Assembly: GCF_019455385.1 (NCBI RefSeq)
Contig: NZ_JACOFR010000021.1
Span: forward strand, 82,782-146,781
Direction of reading: 5' to 3'
DNA: 64,000 bases
DNA from: Bradyrhizobium sp. BR 10289
GTDB lineage: Bacteria > Pseudomonadota > Alphaproteobacteria > Rhizobiales > Xanthobacteraceae
The number at the start of each line of letters is the position of its first letter. Position 1 is the stretch's first letter. The position numbers and the translations under genes are program-made. The notes below the pieces were generated by a model. That model saw nothing but the letters and a program-made list of their open reading frames with translations, did no database searches and was not told the origin of the DNA. Shown here one piece after another: positions 63,968 through 64,000 of the stretch.

Positions 63968-64000
63968 CTACGGCATCAGTTGTGCCAGAATGAGGTTGTC
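63968..64000 (-). CDS. Possible C-terminal tail of a gene continuing past the window
   Basis: On the minus strand the last 33 bases read DNLILAQLMP followed by a TAG stop (CTA at 63968-63970). The frame is open to the window edge and the residues look protein-like, but ten codons are too few to identify anything. It may equally be non-coding. Confidence 0.3.
   Translation of the reverse strand, partial: DNLILAQLMP

Overview
This 64 kb window reads as chromosomal core DNA from a Bradyrhizobium, probably close to B. japonicum or B. diazoefficiens. Four things support this. A 163-residue Irr carries the GCPWHD heme motif and the HHH motif, and its gene has the TGCATC-repeat Fur site known from B. 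japonicum. katG and oxyR are divergent. The gene order from corC to pnp is alphaproteobacterial. Several families of GC-rich palindromic intergenic repeats are typical of this genus. Coding density is high. I see no tRNA, rRNA, CRISPR array, insertion sequence, prophage or integration site.

Layout. 1-3640: end of trpS, a universal stress protein, a NifU-like Fe-S scaffold and a soluble triple-PAS chemoreceptor. 3946-9073: tsaB-rimI-fur, a HAD hydrolase, miaB and phoH. 9136-13020: ybeY, corC, lnt and a PraR-like regulator. 13136-16049: an M20 peptidase, trmB and a DUF2336 gene. 16417-26893: the translation and RNA cluster rimP-nusA-ylxR/L7Ae-infB-rbfA-truB-rpsO-pnp, with a terminator-like leader before rimP and structured leaders before rbfA and pnp. 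27119-30799: katG/oxyR and an acetyltransferase. 31813-35396: fabA-fabB-fabI, divergent from irr. 35463-43440: mixed enzymes and secreted proteins (SH3 protein, 2-hydroxyacid dehydrogenase, LysR, aldo-keto reductase, ThiF/MoeB, a protease-like protein lacking its histidine, gamma-glutamyltransferase). 43684-49958: an orphan ParA, mutM, ubiE-ubiB, a coaBC gene fused to an antitoxin-like DNA-binding domain, and dut. 50334-62898: divL, a tsaE/sugar-kinase fusion, pilZ, a murU-like gene, addB, addA and trxA. The window ends with a metallophosphoesterase and a possible gene tail.

How the genes work together. The rimP-pnp block links transcription elongation, translation initiation, 30S maturation and RNA decay. 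Fur and Irr encode the two arms of iron, manganese and heme control, and the Fur site sits in the irr promoter. KatG/OxyR handle peroxide. The kinase domain fused to TsaE together with the MurU-like enzyme suggests recycling of cell-wall amino sugars, next to the cell-cycle pseudokinase DivL and a PilZ protein.

The best candidate for something undescribed is the gene at 48064-49503. It is CoaBC, the essential CoA biosynthesis enzyme, carrying an N-terminal FitA-type ribbon-helix-helix domain. It is preceded by two tandem palindromes (48005-48044) whose half-sites resemble the FitA operator as I recall it. No toxin gene is nearby. This suggests a CoA biosynthetic enzyme that binds and controls its own promoter. 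The same protein appears to lack the cysteine expected in its decarboxylase active-site lid.
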